From contig NZ_JABSNM010000021.1 in NCBI RefSeq assembly GCF_013294065.1, positions 24,218 to 88,217 of the forward strand: DNA of 64,000 bases. The letters are read 5' to 3'. Under the pieces are notes generated by a model, which made no database searches, was not told the origin of the DNA, and saw only the letters and a list, made by a program, of their open reading frames with translations. The stretch comes from Sphaerotilus uruguayifluvii (GTDB lineage Bacteria; Pseudomonadota; Gammaproteobacteria; Burkholderiales; Burkholderiaceae_C). Numbering within the stretch: the stretch's first letter is position 1; every line of letters starts with the position of its first letter. Below are positions 19,698 through 30,233 of this stretch, one piece after another. The position numbers and the translations under genes are program-made.

Positions 19698-20255
19698 TCA
19701 GCGGTAGCCGCTCTCGCTGGCGCTGTGAATGATCCAGATGAGGTTGCCGCCGGTGAAGTCGCCCAGGCTGCCGCCGGCGAAGATCAGGCGGCCCTGGCCC
19801 TTGTAGGCCATCTCGTAGCGGTGACGGTCGCTGCCGAAGTAGAACGGGATCCAGGCCTTGCCGGTCATGTAGGCGCCCTGGTCGGTCGGCTGGCCGACCA
19901 GATCGGTGACCTGCTTCATCGACATGCCGATCTGCAGCCGCGTGAAGCGGCTGCCCGGGGCCGGCCTGCCGGTGATCTCGCCTTCCCATCCGCCCAGGCC
20001 CTTGACCTGCTGGCCATGGCCGGCCTCGACCTTGCTCGCGTCGACGACCTCGCCGGCGGCATTCATGCCGGGGCCGACCTTCGCGCGGGCGCCGGCCGGC
20101 GCGGGGGCGGTCGCCGGCGCCGGTGCATTCGCCGCGGACTCGCCCTCCTGACGGGCCCCGGTGGCGATGCAGCCCGACATCAGCAGGCTGGCCGCCGCCA
20201 GCAGCGACAGGCCGACCCAGGGCGCCGGACGGCCGGCAGGATTCATCTTCGACAT
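19698..20255 (-). CDS. Lipoprotein with SmpA/OmlA-like domain
   Basis: 185 aa. The N-terminus has a lipoprotein signal with lipobox LMSGC near residues 25-29, so the mature protein starts at Cys and is membrane-bound. A Pro/Ala linker follows. The C-terminal half (FTRLQIGMSMKQVTDLVGQPT, then a beta-rich part) resembles BamE/SmpA-type domains, in which a G-M-S-x-x-x-V-x-x-L-x-G-x-P pattern is typical. It is tail-to-tail with the HAF-repeat gene, with 19 bp between stops. Function unknown. Confidence 0.72.
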   Translation of the reverse strand: MSKMNPAGRPAPWVGLSLLAAASLLMSGCIATGARQEGESAANAPAPATAPAPAGARAKVGPGMNAAGEVVDASKVEAGHGQQVKGLGGWEGEITGRPAPGSRFTRLQIGMSMKQVTDLVGQPTDQGAYMTGKAWIPFYFGSDRHRYEMAYKGQGRLIFAGGSLGDFTGGNLIWIIHSASESGYR

Positions 20256-20328
20256 GGCATCTCCCTCGAACGAAAAGCGGATCGAGCGGCCATTCTCGTC
20301 CGAAAGATGCGCGACAGGGGTGACAGGA

Positions 20329-21390
20329 TCAGGGGCGCGGCAGGGACGCGACAAGCCCCTCGAGCACGTTGACGACGTTGCCGCCGACCTCGGCGACCGC
20401 GTAGCCGCCCTCCATCGTCAGCACCACCGGCAGGCCGGCGCGCGCCAGGCGCTCGCCCAGGCGCAGGTAGTCGTCGGCGCGCAGGTGGAAGCCCGAGATC
20501 GGGTCGCCCTCGAAGGTGTCGACGCCCAGCGCCACCACCAGCGCCTCGGCGCGGTGGGCGGCCACCGCGGCCAGGCCCGCCTCCAGCGCCTCGAACCAGG
20601 TCGCGACCGAGGTGCCGCGCGGCAGCGGCAGGTTCAGGTTCGCGCCCAGGCCGGCGCCCTCGCCGCGCTCGTCGGCGTGGCCGAGGAAGAAGGGGTATTC
20701 GGTGCGCGGATCGCCGTGCAGCGACACCGTCAGCACGTCGTCGCGGCCGTAGAAGATCGTCTGCGTGCCGTTGCCGTGGTGGTAGTCGACATCGAGCACC
20801 GCCACCCGCGCCGCGCCGTGGTCGCGCAGCGTCTGCGCCGCCAGCGCGGCGTTGTTGAGAAAGCAGTAGCCGCCGAAGAAGTCCGGCCCGGCGTGGTGGC
20901 CGGGCGGCCGGGTCAGCGCGAAGGCGGCGCGCTCGCCGCCCGACACCGCCAGCGCGGCCGAGCGGGCGCAGGCCGCGCCCTCGCGGGCCGCCGCCCAGGT
21001 GCCGGCCATGACGGGGCTGCCGGCATCGAAGGAGAACAGGCCGATGCGCGCGGCGAAGCTCTCGGGCAGCACGTCGGCACGGAAGCCCCGCACCGGCCAG
21101 ACCGCCGGCAGGATGTCGAGGTCGGCGTTGGCCGGATCGAGCGCCACCCACTCGTCCCAGGCACCGGCCAGGAAGTCGAGGTAGCGCGGCGCGTGGATCG
21201 CCGCCAGCGCCGCGTCCAGCGCGGCGTCATCCGGCGCGGGATCGTGCAGCGAGCCGACCGGCCGGCGCGCCAGCTCGGCCAGCACATGGTCCAGCCGCGC
21301 CGGCGTCTCGTGGCAGGGCACGAGGCGCCCGCGGTACATCTCCAGGCGCGCGTCGTGGCGGCGGTGGAGGGCGTTGCGGAAGATCTTCAT
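20329..21390 (-). CDS. Histone-deacetylase-family (acetoin-utilisation-type) amidohydrolase
   Basis: 353 aa zinc hydrolase. Motifs include RPPGHHAGPDFFGGYCFLNN near residue 161 (paired catalytic His), VAVLDVDYHHGNGTQTIF (zinc Asp and His) near residue 195, and TMEGGYAVAEVG with the late catalytic Tyr. Bacterial members deacetylate acetylpolyamines or small acetyl-amides; the substrate here is unknown. It starts 27 bp after livF in the same direction, so it is probably the last gene of the liv operon, which is an unusual partner. Confidence 0.85.
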   Translation of the reverse strand: MKIFRNALHRRHDARLEMYRGRLVPCHETPARLDHVLAELARRPVGSLHDPAPDDAALDAALAAIHAPRYLDFLAGAWDEWVALDPANADLDILPAVWPVRGFRADVLPESFAARIGLFSFDAGSPVMAGTWAAAREGAACARSAALAVSGGERAAFALTRPPGHHAGPDFFGGYCFLNNAALAAQTLRDHGAARVAVLDVDYHHGNGTQTIFYGRDDVLTVSLHGDPRTEYPFFLGHADERGEGAGLGANLNLPLPRGTSVATWFEALEAGLAAVAAHRAEALVVALGVDTFEGDPISGFHLRADDYLRLGERLARAGLPVVLTMEGGYAVAEVGGNVVNVLEGLVASLPRP

Positions 21391-21417
21391 CTGGACCGGC
21401 CCTCCCCGCCGGACGAC

Positions 21418-22155
<738 letters not shown>

Positions 22156-22183
22156 GGTCTGTTCCTGTGCGGTTCGGCCGGTC

Positions 22184-22975
22184 TCAGTGGGCCTTGTGGC
22201 CGGCGCCGAGGTAGGCCTCGATCACCTTCTCGTTGCGCTGCACCTCGGCGGCGGTGCCTTCGGCGATCTGCTTGCCGTAGTCGAGCACCGTCAGCCGGTC
22301 GCACAGGCCCATCATCAGCTTGACGTCGTGCTCGATGATCAGGATGGTGCGGCCGTCCTTGCGGATGCGGTCGATCAGCTCGCGCAGCACCACCTTCTCG
22401 GTGGCGTTCATGCCGGCGGCCGGCTCGTCGAGCGCGATCAGCTTCGGGTCGGTGGCCAGCGCGCGGGCGATCTCCAGGCGACGCTGGTCGCCGTAGGACA
22501 GCGTGCGCGCCTTGAACTCGGCGTACTTGCCGATGCCGACGTAGTCGAGCAGCTCCTGTGCGCGCCGGGCGATCGCGGCCTCCTCGGCCTTGAAGCCGGG
22601 GGTGCGGAAGATCGCGCCGATCAGGCCGCTGGAGGTGCGCACATGGCGGCCGACCATCACGTTCTCCAGCGCGGTCATCTCGGGGAAGAGACGGATGTTC
22701 TGGAAGGTGCGGGCGATGCCGGCGGCCGCCACCTCGTGCACGGCGGTGGGCGTGTAGGGCGCGCCGCCGAGCTGGAAGGTGCCGCCGTCGGGCGTGTACA
22801 GGCCGGTGATGACGTTGAAGAAGGTCGTCTTGCCGGCGCCGTTCGGTCCGATCAGGCCGTAGACCTGACCCTTGCGGATGGTGATGCCGACGTCGGAGAG
22901 GGCCTGCAGGCCGCCGAAGCGCTTGGAGACGCCCTTGACCTCGAGGACGATCTCGGATTGCGTGCTGTTGCTCAT
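22184..22975 (-). CDS. livG: Branched-chain amino acid ABC transporter ATP-binding protein LivG
   Basis: 263 aa ABC ATPase. Walker A GPNGAGKTTFF near residue 40, signature LSYGDQRRLEIARAL, Walker B LIALDEPAAGMN, with the LivG-type C-terminus (VQRNEKVIEAYLGAGHK). A CAGGAGAAG ribosome site precedes the ATG. Second ATPase of the transporter, between livM and livF. Confidence 0.92.
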   Translation of the reverse strand: MSNSTQSEIVLEVKGVSKRFGGLQALSDVGITIRKGQVYGLIGPNGAGKTTFFNVITGLYTPDGGTFQLGGAPYTPTAVHEVAAAGIARTFQNIRLFPEMTALENVMVGRHVRTSSGLIGAIFRTPGFKAEEAAIARRAQELLDYVGIGKYAEFKARTLSYGDQRRLEIARALATDPKLIALDEPAAGMNATEKVVLRELIDRIRKDGRTILIIEHDVKLMMGLCDRLTVLDYGKQIAEGTAAEVQRNEKVIEAYLGAGHKAH

Positions 22976-22994
22976 GAGGTGCTTCTCCTGGGGA

Positions 22995-24086
22995 TCACTT
23001 CGCGGCCGGGGCGGCCTTGCCGTGCTCGGGCGCCGGCCACAGACCGCGCGGGCGCATCAGCATCACGACGATCATCGCCAGCGCGATCAGCAGCTGACGC
23101 AGGATCGCGGCGTCGAGGCGGCCGCCCGTCATCGCCTGGATGTCGCCGGCGACATAACGCAGCACTTCCGGCAGCGCCGCCAGCATCACCGCGCCCAGGA
23201 TCACGCCGGGAATGTGGCCGATGCCGCCCAGCACCACCATCGCGACGATCATCACCGACTCGGCCAGCGTGAACGACTCCGGCGAGATGAAGCCCTGGAA
23301 GGACGCGAACATCGCGCCCGACACGCCGCCGAAGGTGGCGCCCATGCCGAAGGCCAGCAGCTTCAGGTTGCGGGTGTTCAGGCCCATCGCCTTGGCGGCG
23401 ATCTCGTCCTCGCGGATGGCCATCCAGGCGCGGCCGATGCGCGACAGCTCGATGCGATGGCAGATGATGACGGTGAAGACCACCAGGATCAGGAACAGGT
23501 AGTAGTACAGCGTCACCGACGGGAAGCTGTGGCCGAAGAGCTCCAGCGGCTTGCCGAAGTTCAGGCCGCCGATGCTGATCGGGTCGATCTGGCTGATGCC
23601 GCGCGGGCCGTTGGTGATGTTGAGCGGGTGCTCCAGGTTGTTCATGAACACCCGGATGATCTCGCCGAAGCCCAGCGTCACGATCGCCAGGTAGTCGCCG
23701 CGCAGCTTCAGCGTCGGCGCGCCCAGCAGCATGCCGCACAGCGCCGCGACCGCCGCGGCGATCGGCACGACCGCCCAGATCGGGAAATGCATCCCGTTCG
23801 GATAGGCCGCCCGGATGGACTCGAAGTTCTCCATCAGGTGGGGCGAGGCCACCAGCGCGTACAGGTAGGCGCCGACGGCGTAGAAGGCGACATAGCCCAG
23901 GTCGAGCAGGCCGGCGTAGCCGACGACGATGTTCAGGCCGAGGGCCAGCATCACGTACAGCAGCGCCAGCGCCATGATGCGCACCCAGCCCTGTCCGAAC
24001 TGCGCCGCCACCAGCGGCAGCGCCAGCAGCGCGACCGCCGCCAGCACGAAGACGACGATCTGCTTGGTCTTGTCCATGTGTTGCAT
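22995..24086 (-). CDS. livM: Branched-chain amino acid ABC transporter permease LivM
   Basis: 363 aa polytopic inner-membrane protein with eight to ten hydrophobic helices. It has the LivM-type signature LRGDYLAIVTLGFGEIIRVF and, later, ENLEHPLNITNGP-like loops. The chosen ATG (MQHMDKTK) is preceded by GGAGAGA; a longer start would overlap livH. The C-terminus is extended and Ala/Lys-rich. It pairs with LivH to form the pore. Confidence 0.9.
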   Translation of the reverse strand: MQHMDKTKQIVVFVLAAVALLALPLVAAQFGQGWVRIMALALLYVMLALGLNIVVGYAGLLDLGYVAFYAVGAYLYALVASPHLMENFESIRAAYPNGMHFPIWAVVPIAAAVAALCGMLLGAPTLKLRGDYLAIVTLGFGEIIRVFMNNLEHPLNITNGPRGISQIDPISIGGLNFGKPLELFGHSFPSVTLYYYLFLILVVFTVIICHRIELSRIGRAWMAIREDEIAAKAMGLNTRNLKLLAFGMGATFGGVSGAMFASFQGFISPESFTLAESVMIVAMVVLGGIGHIPGVILGAVMLAALPEVLRYVAGDIQAMTGGRLDAAILRQLLIALAMIVVMLMRPRGLWPAPEHGKAAPAAK

Positions 24087-24108
24087 GAGAGTCTCTCCTC
24101 GGGCGGCG

Positions 24109-25044
24109 TCAGGCGCGGTCGGCGACACGTTCGCCCATCAGGCCGCTCGGGCGCAGCGTGAGGACCAGGATCAGCACCAGGAAGGCGAAGATCTCGACAT
24201 AGTGGCTGCCGAACAGGCCGCCGGTCAGGTCGCCGAGGTAGCCGGCGCCGATGGCCTCGATCAGGCCCAGCAGCACGCCGCCGACCATCGCGCCGGTCAG
24301 GTTGCCGATGCCGCCGAACACGGCCGCGGTGAAGGCCTTCAGGCCGGGCATGAAGCCCATGCTGTGCTGCAGCGTGCCGTAGTTGGCCGCCCACATGATG
24401 CCGGCGATGGCCGCCAGCGCCGCGCCGATCACGAAGGTGGCGCTGATGATGTGGTCGGGGCGCACGCCCATCAGGCCGGCCACGCGCGGGTTCTCGGCGG
24501 TGGCGCGCATCGCGCGGCCGAGCTTGGTCTTGTTGACCAGCCACAGCAGGCCGGTCAGCACCACCGCGGTGATCACCAGGATCAGCACCTGGGTCAGCGT
24601 GATGACCGGGCCGTCCTCCCACAGGAAGAACACCTCGACCGGCAGCAGCTGCGGGTACGGCTTCGGGTTCGGCTTCCAGATGATCATCGCCAGCGTCTGC
24701 AGCAGCAGGCTCATGCCCATCGCGGTGATCAGCGGGGCCAGGCGCGGCGCGTTGCGCAGCGGGCGGTAGGCGATCTTCTCGATCGAGTAGTTGAGGGCGG
24801 CGCACGCGACGATCGCGGCGATCGCCGAGATCAGCATGATGAGCCAGCCCGGCAGGGTCGACCCCGCCTCCTGGAAGGCGGTCGCGACGGTCCAGCTGAC
24901 CATGGCGCCGACCATGAGCACCTCGCCGTGCGCGAAGTTGATCAGGCTGATGATGCCGTAGACCATCGTGTAGCCCAGCGCGACGAGGGCATACATGCTC
25001 CCGAGCACCAGACCGTTGATGATCTGCTGTACAAAGATGTCCAT
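24109..25044 (-). CDS. livH: Branched-chain amino acid ABC transporter permease LivH
   Basis: 311 aa, about eight membrane helices. Typical LivH features are the start MDIFVQQIINGLVLGSMYAL and INFAHGEVLMVGA near residue 37, followed by the conserved GLMGV/GG-rich permease region. AGGAGAT lies before the ATG. It is the first gene of livHMGF(+HDAC). No periplasmic binding protein (livK) lies in the window, so the solute and its receptor must be encoded elsewhere; urea or short amides are possible alternative substrates for HAAT systems. Confidence 0.9.
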   Translation of the reverse strand: MDIFVQQIINGLVLGSMYALVALGYTMVYGIISLINFAHGEVLMVGAMVSWTVATAFQEAGSTLPGWLIMLISAIAAIVACAALNYSIEKIAYRPLRNAPRLAPLITAMGMSLLLQTLAMIIWKPNPKPYPQLLPVEVFFLWEDGPVITLTQVLILVITAVVLTGLLWLVNKTKLGRAMRATAENPRVAGLMGVRPDHIISATFVIGAALAAIAGIMWAANYGTLQHSMGFMPGLKAFTAAVFGGIGNLTGAMVGGVLLGLIEAIGAGYLGDLTGGLFGSHYVEIFAFLVLILVLTLRPSGLMGERVADRA

Positions 25045-25249
25045 TCCAAGATCTCCTGTGGCTGGGTCGGAAATCGCAAGGCCCGTGCCAGCCTTGCCAG
25101 ACTTCCGCAAACCCGGCCCCCGCCAGGGGATTCCCGGATCGTGACATCCTGCCGCGGCAGGCCGCCCTCGCGGCCATGCGCCCGGCCCGGCCGGATCGGA
25201 TCCGGCGCCACGCCACCCCTGCCGCAAGAGATGCGGCCGTCACGCCCGA
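25045..25249 (-). promoter_or_regulatory. liv operon upstream region
   Basis: 205 bp between rarA and livH, both leftward. It contains a perfect 14-bp palindrome CCTGCCGCGGCAGG at about 25147-25160 and a GC-rich imperfect repeat at about 25185-25210. It must hold the liv promoter; no convincing hexamers were identified. The palindrome could be a regulator site. Confidence 0.35.
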
Positions 25250-26605
25250 TCAGCGATTCTTTCTCGCCTCTTCGTCCAGTTCACGCAATCTCTCGAGCTT
25301 CTCGCCGATGCGGATCTCGAGTCCCCGGTCGACCGGCTGGTAGAAGCGCGGGGCCGGCGCCAGCCCGTCCGGGAAATAGTTCTCGCCGGACGGATATCCG
25401 TCCGGCTCGTCGTGGGCATACCGGTAATTCCGTCCGTGCCCCAGGTCCTTCATCAGCCGGGTCGGCGCATTGCGCAGGTGCGCCGGCACCGGCCGCGAGC
25501 CGTCCTGCTTCACGAAGGCCTGCGCCGCCTTCCAGGCGACATAGGCGGCGTTGGACTTCGGCGCGACGGCCAGGTAGAGCACCGCCTGCGCCAGCGTCAG
25601 CTCGCCCTCGGGCGAGCCGAGCCGCTCGTAGGTCTCCGAGGCATCCAGCGCGATGCGCAGCGCGCGCGGATCGGCCAGGCCGATGTCCTCGCTGGCCATG
25701 CGCACCAGGCGCCGGGCGATGTAGCGCGGATCGACGCCGCCGTCGACCATGCGCGCGAACCAGTACAGCGCGCCGTCCGGACTGCTGCCGCGCACCGCCT
25801 TGTGCAGCGCGGAGATGGCGTCATAGAACTGGTCGCCGCCCTTGTCGTAGCGGCGCAGCTGCGCGCCCAGGCAGCGCTCCAGCGCCGCCTCGTCCAGCGG
25901 CCGCTCGGTGCCGGCCATGCGCACCACGTTCTCGAAGGTGTTGAGCAGCCGGCGCGCGTCGCCGTCGGCGTAGGCGACCAGGCGCTGCGCCGCGGCGGGC
26001 TCCGGGGCGGGCGCGGGCAGCGCCTCGCCGGCGCGCACCAGCAGCGCGAGCAGCTCGGCCTCGCCCAGCGGCTCCAGCACATGCACCGTCGCGCGCGACA
26101 GCAGCGCCGAGTTGACCTCGAAGGACGGGTTCTCGGTCGTCGCGCCGATGAAGGTGAACAGGCCCGACTCGACATGCGGCAGGAAGGCATCCTGCTGCGC
26201 CTTGTTGAAGCGGTGCACCTCGTCGACGAAGACGATGCAGCGCCGCCCCCGGGCCTGCGAGCGCTGCGCGCGCTCGACCGCCTCGCGGATGTCCTTCACG
26301 CCGCCCAGCACCGCCGAGATCGGCACGAAGTCGGCGTCGAAGGCCTCGGCGGTCAGCCGCGCCAGCGTCGTCTTGCCCACGCCCGGCGGACCCCACAGGA
26401 TCATCGAATGCGGCCGGCGCGACACGAAGGCCGCGCGCAGCGGCTTGCCCGGCCCCAGCAGGTGGGTCTGGCCGATCACCTCGTCGATGTGGCGCGGGCG
26501 CAGCCGCTCGGCCAGCGGAGCTTCCGGCGTCGACAGATCCCCGGCAGCGCCCGGATCGACGGTCGACGGATTTCCGTCCGGCAGGTCGCCGAAGAGGTCG
26601 CTCAC
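25250..26605 (-). CDS. rarA: Replication-associated recombination protein RarA (MgsA AAA+ ATPase)
   Basis: 451 aa AAA+ clamp-loader-like ATPase. The start LAERLRPRHIDEVIGQ is a family hallmark. Walker A GPPGVGKTT lies near residue 70, Walker B FVDEVHRFNKAQQDAFLP, sensor-1 GATTENPSFEVNSALLSR, and the C-terminal MRDLGYGxxYxYAHD-like motif is present as LGHGRNYRYAHDEPDG. It acts at stalled replication forks. The GTG start overlaps the lolA stop (GTGA), so it is coupled to lolA and ftsK. Confidence 0.93.
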   Translation of the reverse strand: MSDLFGDLPDGNPSTVDPGAAGDLSTPEAPLAERLRPRHIDEVIGQTHLLGPGKPLRAAFVSRRPHSMILWGPPGVGKTTLARLTAEAFDADFVPISAVLGGVKDIREAVERAQRSQARGRRCIVFVDEVHRFNKAQQDAFLPHVESGLFTFIGATTENPSFEVNSALLSRATVHVLEPLGEAELLALLVRAGEALPAPAPEPAAAQRLVAYADGDARRLLNTFENVVRMAGTERPLDEAALERCLGAQLRRYDKGGDQFYDAISALHKAVRGSSPDGALYWFARMVDGGVDPRYIARRLVRMASEDIGLADPRALRIALDASETYERLGSPEGELTLAQAVLYLAVAPKSNAAYVAWKAAQAFVKQDGSRPVPAHLRNAPTRLMKDLGHGRNYRYAHDEPDGYPSGENYFPDGLAPAPRFYQPVDRGLEIRIGEKLERLRELDEEARKNR

Positions 26606-27270
26606 TGCTGCAGCACGTCGGCGCCGGCCGGCGCGCTGAAGCGGAAGCGCTCGGCCGGCAGCTTCAGGTTGGCCTCGAAGCGCGCGAAGTCCAGCCGCGA
26701 GCGCTGGCCCAGCGCATCGGTCAGCTCGATGGCCGCCAGGTCCTTGCCGCGGAAGCCCACCCGCAGCTGGCGGATCTGGCTCTCCTTCGCCTTGGGCTGG
26801 GCGGCGACCCACTGCAGGCCGCCCTGGTCGGGCTCGGCCGACAGCGTGAAGTCGCGCTCCAGGCTGCCGCCGGCCAGCAGCGCCGCAGGCGTGGCGCCCA
26901 GCGCCTGATCGAACGGACGCACCGTCACCTGGTTCAGGTCGACGTCGAAGAGCCAGACCTTCTGCCCGTCGGCGACGATCTGCTGCTCGTAGGGTTTGGC
27001 ATAGTCGAAGCGGAAGCGGTTCGGGCGCTGGAACTCGAACTCGCCGCTGGAGGTCTTCTTCTTCGCGCCGTCGGGCGAGGTGGCGACCTGCGTGAAGGCC
27101 GCGCGGCCCGACTGCACCGTCTGCACGAAGCCGCGCAGCGTGTCGACCGCGTCGGCGGCACGTGCGGGCAACGCACCGGCCACCGCGGCCAGCGCCAGCA
27201 CCGGCAGCACATGACGGCGGGAGAGCCTCCTCGAGAGGGCGGAGAAGGATTCAGGAGAGAGCAGCTTCAT
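26602..27270 (-). CDS. lolA: Outer-membrane lipoprotein carrier LolA
   Basis: 222 aa. An Arg-rich N-terminus ([20 protein letters not shown]) and an ARA cleavage site near residue 38 give a signal peptide. The mature part matches Lol[62 protein letters not shown]. It carries lipoproteins from LolCDE to LolB across the periplasm. Its start overlaps the ftsK stop as ATGA, the standard ftsK-lolA-rarA arrangement. Confidence 0.93.
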   Translation of the reverse strand: MKLLSPESFSALSRRLSRRHVLPVLALAAVAGALPARAADAVDTLRGFVQTVQSGRAAFTQVATSPDGAKKKTSSGEFEFQRPNRFRFDYAKPYEQQIVADGQKVWLFDVDLNQVTVRPFDQALGATPAALLAGGSLERDFTLSAEPDQGGLQWVAAQPKAKESQIRQLRVGFRGKDLAAIELTDALGQRSRLDFARFEANLKLPAERFRFSAPAGADVLQQ

Positions 27271-30062
27271 TCTTCCTTGCGCGCCGGGACGAGGATGTCG
27301 CGGTTGCCGTTGGTGGACATGCTCGATACGAGTCCGGACTTCTCCATTTGTTCCAGGAGCCGTGCCGCACGGTTGTAGCCGATGCGCAGATGGCGCTGCA
27401 CCAGCGAGATCGAGGCCTTGCGGTTCTGCAGCACGATGGCCACCGCCTGGTCGTACATCGGATCGGCCTCGGGGTCGCCGCCGCCGCCCTCGGCGTTGGT
27501 GTCGTTCGCGCCGCCCTCGCCCTCGAGCGTGCCGCCTTCCAGGATGCCCTCGATGTAGTTGGGCTCGCCCTGGCTCTTCAGGTACTCGACGACGCGGTGC
27601 ACCTCGTCGTCGCTGACGAAGGCGCCGTGCACCCGCACCGGCACGCCGGTGCCCGGCGCCAGGAAGAGCATGTCGCCCATGCCCAGCAGCGCCTCGGCGC
27701 CCATCTGGTCGAGGATGGTGCGGCTGTCGATCTTGCTCGAGACCTGGAAGCTCAGCCGGGTCGGGATGTTGGCCTTGATCAGGCCGGTGATCACGTCGAC
27801 CGACGGGCGCTGCGTGGCCAGGATCAGGTGGATGCCGGCCGCGCGCGCCTTCTGCGCCAGGCGGGCGATGAGCTCCTCGATCTTCTTGCCGACGACCATC
27901 ATCAGGTCGGCCAGCTCGTCGATGACGACGACGATGTGCGGCAGGCGGTCGAGCGGCTCGGGCTCCTCCGGCGTCAGGCTGAACGGATTGGGGATCAGCT
28001 CCTCGCGCTCATGGGCCTCGCGGATCTTAGCGTTGTAGCCGGCCAGGTTGCGCACGCCCAGCCGGCTCATGATCCGGTAGCGCCGCTCCATCTCGGCCAC
28101 GCACCAGTTGAGCGCGTTCGAGGCCTGCTTCATGTCGGTGACCACCGGCGCGAGCAGGTGCGGGATGCCCTCGTAGACGCTCATCTCGAGCATCTTCGGA
28201 TCGATCAGGATCAGGCGCACGTCCTCCGGCTCGGCCTTGTAGAGCAGCGACAGGATCATGCCGTTGATGCCCACCGACTTGCCCGAGCCGGTGGTGCCGG
28301 CGACCAGGCAGTGCGGCATCTTGCCCAGGTCGGCCACCACCGGCTGGCCGACGATGTCCTTGCCCAGGCCCATGGTCAGCAGCGAGGCGGCGTTGCGGTA
28401 GACCGGCGCGCCCAGCACTTCGGACAGGCGGATCATCTGGCGCTTGCGGTTGGGCAGCTCCAGCGCCATGCAGTTGCGCCCGGGGATCGTCTCGACGACG
28501 CGGATCGACACCAGGCTCAGCGAGCGCGCCAGGTCCTTGGCGAGGTTGACGATCTGCGAGCCCTTCACGCCCACCGCCGGCTCGATCTCGTAGCGCGTCA
28601 CCACCGGACCCGGCATCGCCGCGATCACCGTGACCTCGACGCCGAAGTTCTTCAGGTGGCGCTCGATCATCCGGCTGGTGGTCTCGAGCTCCTCGGGCGT
28701 GGCGGATTCGGCCTGCGGCGGCGCGGCGTCGAGCAGCTCGACCGCCGGCAGACCGTGCTCTCCCCCGGCGACGGCCGCCGCGGCGACCGGACGGGCCGGC
28801 ACCGGCGGCGCGACGAAGACCGGCGGCGCGGCCACCGGCACGGCCGGCATCGCCGCAGGCTGCGGACGCGCCGGCGGCTCGTCCTCGTCTTCCCAGGGCG
28901 GAACCGGACGGGCCGCTGCGGCAGCGACCGGTGCGACGGTCGCCGCAGCCGGGGTGACCGAGGGGGGCGGGGCGACCGGCGCCGGCCGCCGCGCCACCGG
29001 CTGCAGCTCGGCTACCGGCTCGACGCTGAACGGCACCGGCCGCGAGACCGGCGCCTCGTCCGGCTCGGCCAGGAAGACCGGGGCCTGCGGCACCGTGTCG
29101 ACGAAGTCCGGCTCGTGCATCGCCGGCGCGGCCACCGCCGCGGCCGGTCGCGGCACGGCGGCCAGCGCGTCGATGTCGCCGAAGACCGGCTCGACCGGCG
29201 AGACCGCCGGCTCCGCCGCCGCGGCGCGCTCCTTGCGGGCGCGGCGCGGCGCGGCGGCCGCCGCGGCCGGGGCGACCGGCGGCGGCACCGCCACCTCGTC
29301 GAGCGCGCCATGGCCGGTCACCTCGCGCTCGCGGGCGCGCAGCGCCTGCTCGCCGATGCGCTTGTCCTCGGCCTCGGCGCGGCGCTCGACGCGGCGCTCG
29401 CGCCAGATGTCGAACAGCGCCCCGATGCGCTCGGACAGCCCCACCCACGAGAAGCGGAAGGCCCAGGCCAGCGCCAGCAGCATCACGATGATCCACAGCA
29501 CGCCGCTGCCGACGAAGCCGAGCAGGCGCATGCTCAGCGGTCCGAGCATCGCGCCGAAGACGCCGCCGGCATGGGCTCCGGCGACCAGGCCCTCGTGCTG
29601 ATACAGCCGCGTCCACTCGAGCGCGGTGCTCGACAGCAGCAGCATCGCCAGCCCGGCCCAGGCCAGCCACCACGGCCGCCAGTGCACCGGACCGGTCAGC
29701 TCCATCGGCGCCAGGTCGGCGCGCAGCAGCTTCGCCACCGCCGACAGCCAGGCGCGCACGCCGAACAGCAGCACCCACCACGACGACAGGCCGAACAGCA
29801 CGAAGGACAGGTCGGACAGCCAGGCACCGATCACGCCGGCCTGGTTGCGCAGCGCATGGCCGTCGCCGGAGGTGGAGAAGGCGGCGTCGCCGGGGTGATG
29901 GCTGAGCATCGCGATCAGCCACAGCACCAGCAGCGTGCCGCCGAGCGTGATGCCGAGCTGCAGCCGCCAGCGCGAGACCGGACGGGGGGCGGAAGGACGG
30001 GCGGATGGGGCGGGAGCCGGAGCGGCGGCCGCGCCGCGCAGCGAACCGAGCGGGTAAGTCAT
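27267..30062 (-). CDS. ftsK: DNA translocase FtsK
   Basis: 931 aa from the ATG giving [10 protein letters not shown]. An alternative ATG 24 bases upstream adds MAIADNAG. The N-terminus has four membrane helices (about residues 35-200) for the divisome. A long Ala/Pro/Val-rich linker (about 250-470) follows. The motor has Walker [11 protein letters not shown] near residue 590 and Walker [11 protein letters not shown], with [11 protein letters not shown]. The C-terminal gamma winged helix ([18 protein letters not shown], then [13 protein letters not shown]) reads KOPS sites. It moves chromosome dimers to dif at the septum. It is followed by lolA and rarA in one operon. Confidence 0.96.
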   Translation of the reverse strand: MTYPLGSLRGAAAAPAPAPSARPSAPRPVSRWRLQLGITLGGTLLVLWLIAMLSHHPGDAAFSTSGDGHALRNQAGVIGAWLSDLSFVLFGLSSWWVLLFGVRAWLSAVAKLLRADLAPMELTGPVHWRPWWLAWAGLAMLLLSSTALEWTRLYQHEGLVAGAHAGGVFGAMLGPLSMRLLGFVGSGVLWIIVMLLALAWAFRFSWVGLSERIGALFDIWRERRVERRAEAEDKRIGEQALRAREREVTGHGALDEVAVPPPVAPAAAAAAPRRARKERAAAAEPAVSPVEPVFGDIDALAAVPRPAAAVAAPAMHEPDFVDTVPQAPVFLAEPDEAPVSRPVPFSVEPVAELQPVARRPAPVAPPPSVTPAAATVAPVAAAAARPVPPWEDEDEPPARPQPAAMPAVPVAAPPVFVAPPVPARPVAAAAVAGGEHGLPAVELLDAAPPQAESATPEELETTSRMIERHLKNFGVEVTVIAAMPGPVVTRYEIEPAVGVKGSQIVNLAKDLARSLSLVSIRVVETIPGRNCMALELPNRKRQMIRLSEVLGAPVYRNAASLLTMGLGKDIVGQPVVADLGKMPHCLVAGTTGSGKSVGINGMILSLLYKAEPEDVRLILIDPKMLEMSVYEGIPHLLAPVVTDMKQASNALNWCVAEMERRYRIMSRLGVRNLAGYNAKIREAHEREELIPNPFSLTPEEPEPLDRLPHIVVVIDELADLMMVVGKKIEELIARLAQKARAAGIHLILATQRPSVDVITGLIKANIPTRLSFQVSSKIDSRTILDQMGAEALLGMGDMLFLAPGTGVPVRVHGAFVSDDEVHRVVEYLKSQGEPNYIEGILEGGTLEGEGGANDTNAEGGGGDPEADPMYDQAVAIVLQNRKASISLVQRHLRIGYNRAARLLEQMEKSGLVSSMSTNGNRDILVPARKEE

Positions 30063-30164
30063 GCCGGCATTGTCCGCGATCGCCATGGACGCCCTTGCAA
30101 CGACAACCGGGGCGCGAACCGCCCGATTCGATCAAGCAGACGCACCGGCAGGTGCACAGACGGC

Positions 30165-30195
30165 GACGCCGCGCCCCGGAAGGGTGCGCGGCGTC
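30165..30195 (-). terminator. Strong GC hairpin between the crp-type gene and ftsK
   Basis: A 13-bp stem (GACGCCGCGC-CCC / GGG-t-GCGCGGCGTC) with a GGAA loop and one bulge. No T tract follows on the minus strand, so it may slow rather than end transcription into ftsK. A second small hairpin (GCACC/GGTGC) lies about 20 bp nearer ftsK. Confidence 0.45.
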
Positions 30196-30233
30196 GTGTC
30201 GTCCCGCCGATCCGGCTCGCGCCGGTCAGGACC